A stretch of 11,804 nucleotides of DNA from an uncultured Phaeodactylibacter sp. (lineage in GTDB: Bacteria; Bacteroidota; Bacteroidia; Chitinophagales; Saprospiraceae), in the NCBI GenBank assembly GCA_913062745.1, contig CAJXXJ010000049.1:1-11804 (forward strand), in the 5' to 3' direction. Of the stretch, positions 1-5,761 are shown piece by piece. The notes beneath the pieces were generated by a model. That model made no database searches, had not been told where the DNA came from, and saw only the letters and a program-made list of their open reading frames with translations. Position 1 is the stretch's first letter, and every line of letters begins with the position of its first letter. A program made the translations under genes and the position numbers.

Positions 1-1
1 A

Positions 2-112
2 ATCATTAGGGAAGAGGATGTTGCCGGCCAGTATCCGGCGAGCCACATCAAACCAAAGAAGGGAAAGCTGCTATGGTACCTGGACCGGGCAGCTGCAGAA
101 GCGATATCCTGA
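2..112 (+). CDS. C-terminal fragment of an unidentified protein (5' end outside window)
   Basis: An open frame enters from the left edge and runs for 36 codons to a TGA at 110-112. The translated tail is hydrophilic and basic in the middle (HIKPKKGKLLWYLDRAAAEA) and ends in a short helix-like stretch. Codon choice resembles that of the surrounding genes and a hairpin follows within ten bases, which is why I treat it as a real gene end rather than chance. I do not recognise the family from so short a piece. It converges on the small membrane protein gene on the other strand. Confidence 0.45.
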   Translation: MIREEDVAGQYPASHIKPKKGKLLWYLDRAAAEAIS

Positions 113-161
113 AAAAAGAACCTGCTTCCTCCCGCGTTGCTCAGCGAAAGGGAGGAAGCAG
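111..161 (-). terminator. Intrinsic terminator for the 54-residue membrane protein gene
   Basis: A perfect 12-bp inverted repeat (122-133 CTGCTTCCTCCC pairing with 150-161 GGGAGGAAGCAG) encloses a 16-base loop. Read on the minus strand, the stem is followed by a T-rich tract (complement of 111-120, GAAAAAAGAA), the classical intrinsic terminator layout for the gene ending at 178. Read on the plus strand there is no T-tract, so it would act at most as a transcript-end hairpin for the gene ending at 112. Confidence 0.8.
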
Positions 162-177
162 AAACAACGGCGGCTGA

Positions 178-342
178 TTACATCGCGCGCAGCGCTTTCA
201 CCAGGTAAGTCAGTGAAAACGGCAGTGCAATCCAGAACCACTCGTTCATAAAGATCAGCATGAGTACCACCACAGCAGTGGAAACCAGGAAAAGAATCCA
301 ATCCATCGCAGTGGACTTATTATTATTAGCTTGAGCTTCCAT
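178..342 (-). CDS. Small integral membrane protein, 54 residues
   Basis: The ATG at 342 gives a 54-residue protein beginning MEAQANNNKSTAMDW. A hydrophilic head of about 13 residues is followed by one clear membrane helix (about residues 14-32) and a second hydrophobic, aromatic-rich segment (about 34-50) ending KALRAM. This start is preferred over a longer frame starting at 435 because the extension runs across the likely promoter and has no membrane-protein character. The gene has its own promoter-like element just upstream and a strong hairpin terminator downstream, so it is probably a stand-alone transcript. I do not recognise a family. Small two-helix inner-membrane proteins are common, and no function can be assigned. 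Confidence 0.7.
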   Translation of the reverse strand: MEAQANNNKSTAMDWILFLVSTAVVVLMLIFMNEWFWIALPFSLTYLVKALRAM

Positions 343-361
343 GTCTTGAGTTTGTTTCGGG

Positions 362-392
362 CAAAAATAGCAAGTAATCGCAAAAGCCCCAA
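362..392 (-). promoter_or_regulatory. Bacteroidota-type promoter for the small membrane protein
   Basis: On the minus strand there is TTGG (complement of 389-392), a 19-base spacer, then TATTTTTG (complement of 362-369). This fits the known Bacteroidota promoter pattern (TTG at -33, TAnnTTTG at -7). The -7 box ends about 20 bases before the ATG at 342, so the leader would be short, around 10-15 bases. Confidence 0.6.
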
Positions 393-501
393 GGCAGCCG
401 AACTTATTTATACCGATACTGGAATAGCTTGACACTTTACAGGCCCGGGCAGCGCGATGGAAGGCCGAACACCCGGGCAGCGGACCCCGTTATGAAGGTA
501 T

Positions 502-1098
502 ATGAATGCACAAATGTCCGTTTTTCCGTTTTTACTTATTCTGGTTTTCCTTTTAGCGCTTTCTCCGCTTTCCGCTCAGCAAGACAGCACCTTTATGGGC
601 GTGGAGCCTCAGTCTGATTCTATTTTTACCCCCGAGGCAACCGACCGGGAAGATCCGGCTACTTACCCTTTGCAGGTGCGTGTGAAGCAGGTGCTGTTCC
701 CGCGTAATTTCCTTAAGAAGCAGGTGCGTTTCTATACCCTGCAGGGCAATCGCCTGGAGATCGCGTTCGAGCACATGAACGATGGCGTACCGGAAGTCAG
801 CATAGCTCAGGAAGTTACCGATGAAAAGATGGAGCTGCTCATGAATACCATTGAGCGCAACCGCATTATGGATTTGTACATCAACTGCCAGGTCTTTAGC
901 CGCCCGCGCAATTTTCGCCTGAAGACGGTGCTCCACATCGAGTACAAGGGCAAAACCAAGACTTGCTATTCCTTTGATAAGGCTTTCGCCGGCGAGCTTG
1001 AGGATTTTATCTCGGCGATCAACCAGATCATACCGCAGAGCAAGTACCATATCGAAATGACTTACCTGAATGCGCCGGTGGGCGATTATAGCGATTGA
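502..1098 (+). CDS. Secreted protein of unknown family, 198 residues
   Basis: The N-terminus has a typical signal peptide: a short head, a hydrophobic core (about residues 7-21, PFLLILVFLLALSPL) and a likely cleavage at SA|QQ near residue 25, common in Bacteroidota. There is no lipobox cysteine, so a periplasmic or exported soluble protein is expected. The mature part has an acidic linker (about 30-52), then a basic and mixed alpha/beta region with only two cysteines. An ATG at 514 is an equally possible start and would still leave the signal peptide intact; the start at 502 was kept because a weak GAAGG lies just before it. It converges on the kinase gene with only 29 bases between stop codons. 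I recognise no domain. Confidence 0.75.
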   Translation: MNAQMSVFPFLLILVFLLALSPLSAQQDSTFMGVEPQSDSIFTPEATDREDPATYPLQVRVKQVLFPRNFLKKQVRFYTLQGNRLEIAFEHMNDGVPEVSIAQEVTDEKMELLMNTIERNRIMDLYINCQVFSRPRNFRLKTVLHIEYKGKTKTCYSFDKAFAGELEDFISAINQIIPQSKYHIEMTYLNAPVGDYSD

Positions 1099-1127
1099 TC
1101 AAATAGTGGGGTAGGGAGCCAGTGCTT

Positions 1128-2009
1128 TTACATCAGCTCCGTATACTCCAGCGCCGTTTCATACCCTTTCACCTTAAAATATTGTTTCGTGGCCTGGGCT
1201 GGTTTTTCGCTCAGCGCCATCACGAAATCGCCGCCCCATGCGCCGAGTGATTTCACCACGCCCGGAAAGTTGGGGAACAGCTCCTGCTTTACCGGAGACA
1301 GGTCAATGGCTTTAGCCACAATAGCTTCATGTTCTTCCATAACGGCAACGGCTTCGCGGGCGTCTCTCGCCTGCAGGAAAAGCATAGTCAGTTCGGAAAT
1401 GCGCTCCCGCTGCCGGTCGCTGCCCCCTGCTTTTGCGCGAAAGCGCCGGATGCCCTCCCGGCTATCCTGCTTGCGGTTGAGGTGCACGAAACAGATCTGC
1501 TCCAGAAACGGCGGCTGGTAAGGAAGCTCAAGGTAGTGCGCTTCCCCTCCCCGGCGCTGGAAGAGCAACGGGCGGTGGGCATTAGCACAGGCAATATCGT
1601 AGCCGGAGCCGCCAAAGGTATGGTCAAGCAGCGCAAAGGGGTCGATATTGGCCCAGCGGCTCAGCGCTGCAATGAGGGTAGAGCTGCTGCCCAGCCCCCA
1701 GTCTTGCGGGAATTCCAGTTGTGTCTCGAAGCGAAGAAAAGGCTGCTGCAGCCAAAAGCCCGGCTTTTGGTTGCCGATGCCGCCCAGCAGGCTTTCCAGC
1801 CGGCGCCCGACCTGAGCATCGGTAGCGTGCAGCAGTGCTCCGCCTTCGGCAAAGGTGCCTTCAAACCACACGCTGCCGTCCCGCCGGCGGCTGGTCCAGT
1901 GGTGCTCGCTGGCTTCCGGCTGTGGCGTGATGCGCAGCCACTGCCCGGGGCGGGTGGGCATTGCGAGGGCAAGTGCGCCGTCCAGTACGAAGTACTCGCC
2001 GGTCAGCAA
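1128..2009 (-). CDS. GYDIA-family GHMP kinase (mevalonate-pathway neighbourhood)
   Basis: This is a small-molecule kinase of the GHMP fold (galactokinase, homoserine, mevalonate and phosphomevalonate kinases). Visible motifs are the N-terminal strand LTGEYFVLDGALAL, the ATP-binding loop GLGSSS (residues 105-110), the family signature GGSGYDIA (133-140, with the Asp in the position expected to be catalytic) and the glycine-rich C-terminal GAWGGDFVMAL (256-266). It lies downstream of HMG-CoA reductase and IPP isomerase on the same strand, so a role in mevalonate or phosphomevalonate phosphorylation is likely, but the substrate cannot be read from sequence. The coordinates start at TTG 2009, the only canonical start available. 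However, the frame continues upstream as IERAIHTNGKLL, which matches the conserved family N-terminus, so translation probably begins up to 11 codons earlier, for example at ATC 2040-2042. Full length would then be about 304 residues. Confidence 0.9.
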   Translation of the reverse strand: MLTGEYFVLDGALALAMPTRPGQWLRITPQPEASEHHWTSRRRDGSVWFEGTFAEGGALLHATDAQVGRRLESLLGGIGNQKPGFWLQQPFLRFETQLEFPQDWGLGSSSTLIAALSRWANIDPFALLDHTFGGSGYDIACANAHRPLLFQRRGGEAHYLELPYQPPFLEQICFVHLNRKQDSREGIRRFRAKAGGSDRQRERISELTMLFLQARDAREAVAVMEEHEAIVAKAIDLSPVKQELFPNFPGVVKSLGAWGGDFVMALSEKPAQATKQYFKVKGYETALEYTELM

Positions 2010-2133
2010 TAATTTGCCGTTGGTGTGGATCGCTCTTTCGATGGGTGGTAATTTTTGATTGTGCTAATGGGTGGAGCCGCGGCCTGCCAAAACAGAAACT
2101 ATGCCTGATGAAATTCACTGAACCGGGCAGCTT

Positions 2134-3471
2134 TTAAGAAACCAGCCGTTTGCGGCCCTTTTGCTTCAGGTATTCCCGTACGGCTGTGAAAGATACGACT
2201 TTGTCCTGAAAGTGCTCCTGTGCCGCAGCTTTCTCCTGTTCGGTAGCCTGCAGGTGGTTCAGGATATTGAGCAGGTGCATTTTCATATGGCCCTGCTGTA
2301 TGCCGGTGGTGATGAGGGAACGTACTGCAGCGAAGTTTTGTGCGAGCCCGGTAGCGGCGATGATGCCCATGAGCTCCTCTGCATTGGGCTGCCCCAGTAT
2401 CTCCAGCGAGCGCCGGGCAACGGGGTGCAGCTTAGTCAGCCCTCCTACCGTGCCTACCGCTAGAGGCAGGTCCATCCAGAATTCAAATATGCCGTCCTGA
2501 ATACGGCAGTGGCTCAGGCTGCGGTACTGTCCGCTCTGCGCAGCGTGCGTATGCCCACAGGCTTCGATGGCGCGGAAGTCGTTAGCTGTAGCGAGCACCA
2601 CGGCGTCTATGCCGTTGAATATTCCTTTATTATGAGTAGTGGCGCGGTAGGGGTCAATTTCCGCTATCCGGATCGCTTTGGCAAACTTTTCGGCGAAAGC
2701 CGCTGCGTCCATATCCGGGCACGCCCCGTGAAGTGCCTCCACCGGGCAGCTGACGGAAGCCCGCACAATGCAGTCAGGCGTGTAGTTAGACAAAATAGCC
2801 ATGATGACTTCCAGCTGCTGCTCCTCGCCCCAGAAGGCCTCATGCTCCTGCACAAATGCCTGCAGGCTGTTGCCAAACTCTTCCAGTACAGAATTGATGA
2901 AATTGGCGCCCATGGAATCGCAGGTCTCAAAGCGCACCTTCAGCTGATAGTAGTCCGGCTCCTGTGCGCTCATGTCCACGAGCTGTATGTCGGTGACGCC
3001 CCCGCCGCGCTGCTCCATATTGTAGGTGATATGGCTGGCATCGGCGCGCAGGCGTTGTTCCAGTTGCGGGAAGGCCTGCTGCAGCTTCCGGGCGTCGCCT
3101 TTCCAGCTGAAGTGCACCTGCCCCAGTTTATGGGTGGAGCGCACGTCAGCTTTGAAGCCACCGCGGCGGAGCCAAAACTTGGCGGCGCTTGCTGCGGCAG
3201 CAACTACAGAGCTCTCTTCAATCACCATAGGCACTGCGTAGAGTTTGCCGTTGATCAGGAAATTGGGCGCTACGCCGTACGGCAGGTAGTAATTGCTGAT
3301 GGTATTCTCACTGAAGCCGTCGAATACCCGCTGCTGCTCTTCGTCGGCATGCCAAAAACTGCGCAGCTCGCGGACGGCTGCATCGGTGTCGTCGGTAAAC
3401 TGTTCAGCCAGCCACTGTAGTTTCTCTTCTTTGGTGAGTTTGGAAAAACCCGAAATTGTTTTATCCTGCAT
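2134..3471 (-). CDS. mvaA: Hydroxymethylglutaryl-CoA reductase, class II ('degradative' type)
   Basis: The 445-residue product interconverts HMG-CoA and mevalonate with NAD(P)H in the cytoplasm. Class II features are clear: ENTISNYYLPYGVAPNF (55-71), the VIEESSVVAAAASAAK segment with the catalytic Glu (85/86), DSMGANFIN (185-193), HNKGIFNGIDAVVLATANDFRAIEA (catalytic Lys282 and Asp298) and the C-terminal flap IQQGHMKMH with the catalytic His395. Family members of this class are about 430 residues long, so the gene is intact. ATG 3471 is preferred; a GTG at 3504 would overlap the stop of the preceding gene and adds 11 non-conserved residues. It sits 32 bases after the isomerase gene, so the two are probably co-transcribed. 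Although the class is named after the Pseudomonas catabolic enzyme, the neighbours argue for a biosynthetic role here. This is inference. Confidence 0.95.
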   Translation of the reverse strand: MQDKTISGFSKLTKEEKLQWLAEQFTDDTDAAVRELRSFWHADEEQQRVFDGFSENTISNYYLPYGVAPNFLINGKLYAVPMVIEESSVVAAAASAAKFWLRRGGFKADVRSTHKLGQVHFSWKGDARKLQQAFPQLEQRLRADASHITYNMEQRGGGVTDIQLVDMSAQEPDYYQLKVRFETCDSMGANFINSVLEEFGNSLQAFVQEHEAFWGEEQQLEVIMAILSNYTPDCIVRASVSCPVEALHGACPDMDAAAFAEKFAKAIRIAEIDPYRATTHNKGIFNGIDAVVLATANDFRAIEACGHTHAAQSGQYRSLSHCRIQDGIFEFWMDLPLAVGTVGGLTKLHPVARRSLEILGQPNAEELMGIIAATGLAQNFAAVRSLITTGIQQGHMKMHLLNILNHLQATEQEKAAAQEHFQDKVVSFTAVREYLKQKGRKRLVS

Positions 3472-3503
3472 TTTTGTCTGTTTTTTCCGGAACGCCGGTT
3501 CCA

Positions 3504-4565
3504 CTACGACTTAACGGTCAGGAATGCATTGGCCAGTTCCAGCCCCTCGATCTGTGCAGCTACGTACTGCTGCAAGCTTTCGTACTCGCCCCGGGCGTGT
3601 TTGAGAAAGCTTGATGCCTGCCCGTACACGGCGGGCGCCTCCAGCCGGTTGATCAGGTAGTAGCCATCGAGAAAAGTCTTCACGCCTCCCGAAATGATGA
3701 ATTGCCGGCACTGCACGGCATCGCCCAGCTCTTCCAATAGTTGATTGGCCATTACCGCCATCTCTTCGGCGCTGTGGCCTACCAAAGCGAGCTGTTCGTA
3801 AATGGCCGCTTTGTTCTTATCGCCCCGCAGCATTTCCAGCCGGGCAAAATTGGTGCCGCCGTTAGCTGCGAAATCGATGGCAGCCAGCGGCAGCTGCATC
3901 AGTGCCCGCAGGCTCTCCCGGCCCATACCCTGTCCGACTTCCTTTACGATGACAGGAACATCCACGCGGTCAAGTACGTGCTTAATGGTGTCAACGGGGG
4001 CGTGCTTAAAGCGGTCGCCTTCCGGCTGCAGCCATTCCTGCAGAGGGTTGACGTGTATGATCAGGCCATCGGCTCTGAGTTTGTCCAGCATCTCTTTGAT
4101 CCGGGGCATTTCGCCTTCTTCAATCAGCTCTTCCACTTGTGCAATCCCGAGGTTGGCAAACAACAGTTGCTTCTCGCCAATCGTGTCCCGCACATCAAAA
4201 TCCGGCAGCGTCTCATCGCTGTAGAGCAGGGAGCGGCAGGAGCCCAGCCCCATGCCCATGCCAAATTCCCGGCACGCCCGCGCCAGGTTGTGGTTGATGG
4301 TCCGCGCCAGTTCGGTGCCGCCGGTCATGCTCGATACCCAGACCGGGGCGCGCATCGTCTTGCCCAGAAACAGGAAACGCTTCAGGCTCTGTGGGGCAGG
4401 ATGGCCGGACAACAGCGGCTCGTAGTAAAAGCGCTGATCCAGGGTGCTGCCGGCCACCTGAGACTGAAAGGCCAGCTCAATGTGGTCCCGCTTACGGGAG
4501 GAAGCGGTCGGGTCTTCTTTTGAGGATTGTTGGTCCAAAGTTGCTGCTTTGGTGGTAAAGGTCAT
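3504..4565 (-). CDS. fni: Type 2 isopentenyl-diphosphate delta-isomerase (FMN-dependent)
   Basis: The 353-residue protein interconverts isopentenyl and dimethylallyl diphosphate using reduced FMN and a divalent metal. Family motifs occur in order: RKRDHIELAF (24-33, substrate diphosphate binding), SSMTGGT (78-84), HVNPLQEWLQPEGDR (171-185; Gln176 and Glu177 are the expected catalytic and metal-binding residues), VIVKEVG (Lys208, flavin contact), NGGTNF (236-241) and SGGVKTFLDG (292-301) with YGQASSFL (314-321) for the FMN phosphate. Length is normal for the family. The first 23 residues are polar and low in conservation character. It is the first gene of the minus-strand isoprenoid operon, and its stop codon is 32 bases before the HMG-CoA reductase start. 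I see no convincing -7 box directly upstream of its ATG. Confidence 0.95.
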   Translation of the reverse strand: MTFTTKAATLDQQSSKEDPTASSRKRDHIELAFQSQVAGSTLDQRFYYEPLLSGHPAPQSLKRFLFLGKTMRAPVWVSSMTGGTELARTINHNLARACREFGMGMGLGSCRSLLYSDETLPDFDVRDTIGEKQLLFANLGIAQVEELIEEGEMPRIKEMLDKLRADGLIIHVNPLQEWLQPEGDRFKHAPVDTIKHVLDRVDVPVIVKEVGQGMGRESLRALMQLPLAAIDFAANGGTNFARLEMLRGDKNKAAIYEQLALVGHSAEEMAVMANQLLEELGDAVQCRQFIISGGVKTFLDGYYLINRLEAPAVYGQASSFLKHARGEYESLQQYVAAQIEGLELANAFLTVKS

Positions 4566-4880
4566 AAAATTGGCGGTTTTATCAATATGGAAAGGCGAAA
4601 AAGAGGCCGCGTCACTGGCTTCGATGCCTTATGCTGCGATGGAGAAACAACCATGCTTATAAATGGTTTACGCCCCTGATTTTTGCAATTGTCTGACTTT
4701 CTGCGGCCTCGGGAAACTTTTTTTCCAAGATGTTAGTTAGTGGAATTGTGGCGAAAAGGTAAAGTGGCGCAATTATTAGTGTGAAGGGCGTAAGGATTTG
4801 TTTTGCAGGGTTTTATGCTCTTTAGGCGATAGGTTTTAAGGCTTTGCCGTTTTGTAAAAAATACTATCTTTATGGTCCTG
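4566..4880. other. Intergenic control region between divergent fni and sigma factor genes
   Basis: These roughly 315 bases contain no supported gene and are richer in A+T than the neighbours. Visible elements are a 6-bp inverted repeat AACCAT/ATGGTT (4649-4654 and 4663-4668, 8-base loop), an imperfect palindrome GGGAAACTTTTTTTCC (4711-4726), which begins like an ECF-type -35 (GGAA-C-TTT), and the promoter-like element next to the sigma gene start. A short frame at 4480-4662 reads backwards through the fni start and has no protein character. The palindromes are candidate operator or autoregulation sites only. Confidence 0.5.
4844..4872 (+). promoter_or_regulatory. Candidate Bacteroidota promoter immediately before the sigma factor gene
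   Basis: TTG (4844-4846), an 18-base spacer and TATCTTTA (4865-4872) match the TTG-N17-20-TAnnTTTG pattern apart from the last base. The -7 box ends only eight bases before ATG 4881 and overlaps the alternative ATG 4872. If it is used, the mRNA would be leaderless or nearly so and would start at the 4881 codon. Confidence 0.45.
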
Positions 4881-5465
4881 ATGGCAGAAAATAGAGACAT
4901 AAACAACCGGAACAGTCGGGTTTTTGAGGAAGAATTCCTTCCTCAGATTGATGCCCTTTTTACCTTTGCCTATCACCTCACGTACAACGAGGAGGATGCT
5001 AATGATTTGGTGCAGGAAACTTATCTGAAAGCCTACCGCTTCATCGATAATTATAATGCCGGCACCAATGCGAAAGCATGGCTGTTCCGCATCCTGAAGA
5101 ATGCCTTCATCAATCAGTACCGCAAGAAAAGCAAGCAGCCGATTAAGGTGGATATTGATGACGTAACGAGTATCCACAATGAAGAGGATACCAATTACTC
5201 CAGCTTTCTGGACTTGCGGGAGGAGATGTTTCAGGGTATGATGGGCGATGAAGTCACGAACGCGATCAACTCGCTGCCCGTTGATTTCCGCACCGTGATA
5301 CTGCTGTGCGACATCGAAGGCTTTACTTACGAAGAAATTTCTAAAATCGTAGATATCCCAATCGGTACAGTGCGTTCCCGCCTGCACCGTGCGCGGAACA
5401 TGCTCAAAGAGCAACTGAAAAATTACGCCGAGTCTTTAGGCTATAGAGACAAGCGTAAATCGTAA
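4881..5465 (+). CDS. ECF (sigma-70 family) RNA polymerase sigma factor
   Basis: The 194-residue product directs RNA polymerase to specific promoters. It has the two ECF domains. Sigma-2 spans about residues 20-87, with DANDLVQETYLKAYRFID in region 2.2 and the strongly basic KAWLFRILKNAFINQYRKK in region 2.4. Sigma-4 spans about 125-180, with LPVDFRTVILLCDIEG and the helix-turn-helix YEEISKIVDIPIGTVRSRLHRAR. The sequence closely resembles the conserved ECF sigma factor found widely in Bacteroidota. ATG 4881 (MAENRDINN) is preferred to ATG 4872 because the promoter-like -7 box overlaps the latter and homologues I recall begin with a similar MA-polar stretch. A likely anti-sigma partner lies downstream, but an unusually long, structured spacer separates them. 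Confidence 0.92.
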   Translation: MAENRDINNRNSRVFEEEFLPQIDALFTFAYHLTYNEEDANDLVQETYLKAYRFIDNYNAGTNAKAWLFRILKNAFINQYRKKSKQPIKVDIDDVTSIHNEEDTNYSSFLDLREEMFQGMMGDEVTNAINSLPVDFRTVILLCDIEGFTYEEISKIVDIPIGTVRSRLHRARNMLKEQLKNYAESLGYRDKRKS

Positions 5466-5474
5466 TCGTTAACA

Positions 5475-5494
5475 ACACTACCGTTCGGTAGTGT
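5475..5494 (+). other. Perfect hairpin just after the sigma factor stop codon
   Basis: ACACTACC (5475-5482) and GGTAGTGT (5487-5494) form an 8-bp perfect stem with loop GTTC, nine bases after the TAA stop. No T-tract follows, so it is not a standard intrinsic terminator. It may stabilise the 3' end of the sigma message, act in processing, or be the first stem of the structured spacer. Confidence 0.6.
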
Positions 5495-5503
5495 GGATCC
5501 CAT

Positions 5504-5585
5504 GAAACCTGTCTGCTTTAAGATACCTGACAGCCGGCTCCTAATGGTAGCCCGGCAGTAGAGGCGTCTTTGGCGGGCAGGTTTC
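5504..5585. repeat. 82-base rod-like inverted repeat in the sigma/anti-sigma spacer
   Basis: The outer arms 5504-5517 and 5572-5585 pair over 14 positions without interruption, three of them G-U. Inside, AAGA (5520-5523) pairs with TCTT (5567-5570), CCT (5526-5528) with AGG (5562-5564), and GCCGG-CT-CC (5533-5541) with GG-AG-CCGGC (5546-5556, two single-base bulges) around the loop TAAT. The whole element folds as one long, slightly interrupted hairpin. It lacks a T-tract. It could be a structured RNA (small RNA or leader element), or a palindromic repeat or miniature transposon-like element. I recognise no riboswitch family in it. Confidence 0.65.
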
Positions 5586-5761
5586 AACTCAGCAAACCAG
5601 CAAAAAGATGAACTGGCAAAACAGCAATCCGCTCGATCTTTTCTTTTTGGCGGCAGGCAAGCCCTCCAATGGGTATGGTCACGTCCGTACGGAAAAGCAT
5701 GGGCATTGCCGGTTTGCCTGAGCGGAATCCCGCTTCCGGCGGTAAAAAAAACGCAATTACC

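Larger units (their letters stand above)
5466..5761 (+). other. Structured 296-base spacer between sigma and anti-sigma-like genes
   Basis: No convincing gene is present. Besides the two hairpins listed separately, there is a nested hairpin at 5708-5740 (GCCGG with CCGGC outside; AGCGG-AATC-CCGCT inside) and a 5-bp stem GGTAA/TTACC (5741-5745 with 5757-5761) whose right arm touches the ATG at 5762. A 37-codon frame at 5608-5721 (MNWQNSNPLDLFFLAAGKPS...) and a 19-codon frame at 5502-5561 exist but have no recognisable content. The series of stems suggests a transcript with post-transcriptional control of the downstream gene. Confidence 0.5.

Noticed and set aside
444..482. Direct repeat CCCGGGCAGCG (444-454 and 472-482) as a possible attachment site or operator
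   Set aside because: Only two copies 28 bases apart, with no nearby integrase or regulator; the core octamer is frequent throughout the window, so a local function is not supported.
1329..2012. 227-codon open frame antisense to the GHMP kinase
   Set aside because: The opposite strand encodes clear kinase motifs; this frame is compositionally odd and unsupported.
1861..2118. Possible frameshifted N-terminus of the GHMP kinase starting at GTG 2118
   Set aside because: This frame reads the kinase N-terminal bases out of register (HQRQIIADRRVLR), while the correct register stays open back to 2064, so no frameshift is needed to recover IHTNGKLLLTGEY.
2509..3420. 303-codon open frame antisense to HMG-CoA reductase
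   Set aside because: It lies opposite an unmistakable enzyme gene and has no domain character; long antisense frames are common in GC-biased coding DNA.
3741..4523. 260-codon open frame antisense to the IPP isomerase gene
   Set aside because: It mirrors the codon bias of fni, shows no recognisable motif and has no promoter or independent context.
4480..4662. 60-codon frame overlapping the fni start on the plus strand
   Set aside because: Mostly antisense to fni, lacks a promoter or family features, and ends in the intergenic palindrome region.
5502..5561. 19-codon frame MKPVCFKIPDSRLLMVARQ inside the rod-like hairpin
   Set aside because: Too short to support, and the base pairing of the hairpin explains the sequence better than coding does.
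5608..5721. 37-codon frame MNWQNSNPLDLFFLAAGKPS... in the sigma/anti-sigma spacer
   Set aside because: An A-rich stretch precedes the ATG, but there is no recognisable protein feature and its end lies in a predicted stem; recorded as possible but unsupported.
5669..5761. N-terminal extension of the anti-sigma-like protein from ATG 5669
   Set aside because: The added 31 residues are unlike the helical domain and coincide with two RNA stems; ATG 5762 gives the expected family start.
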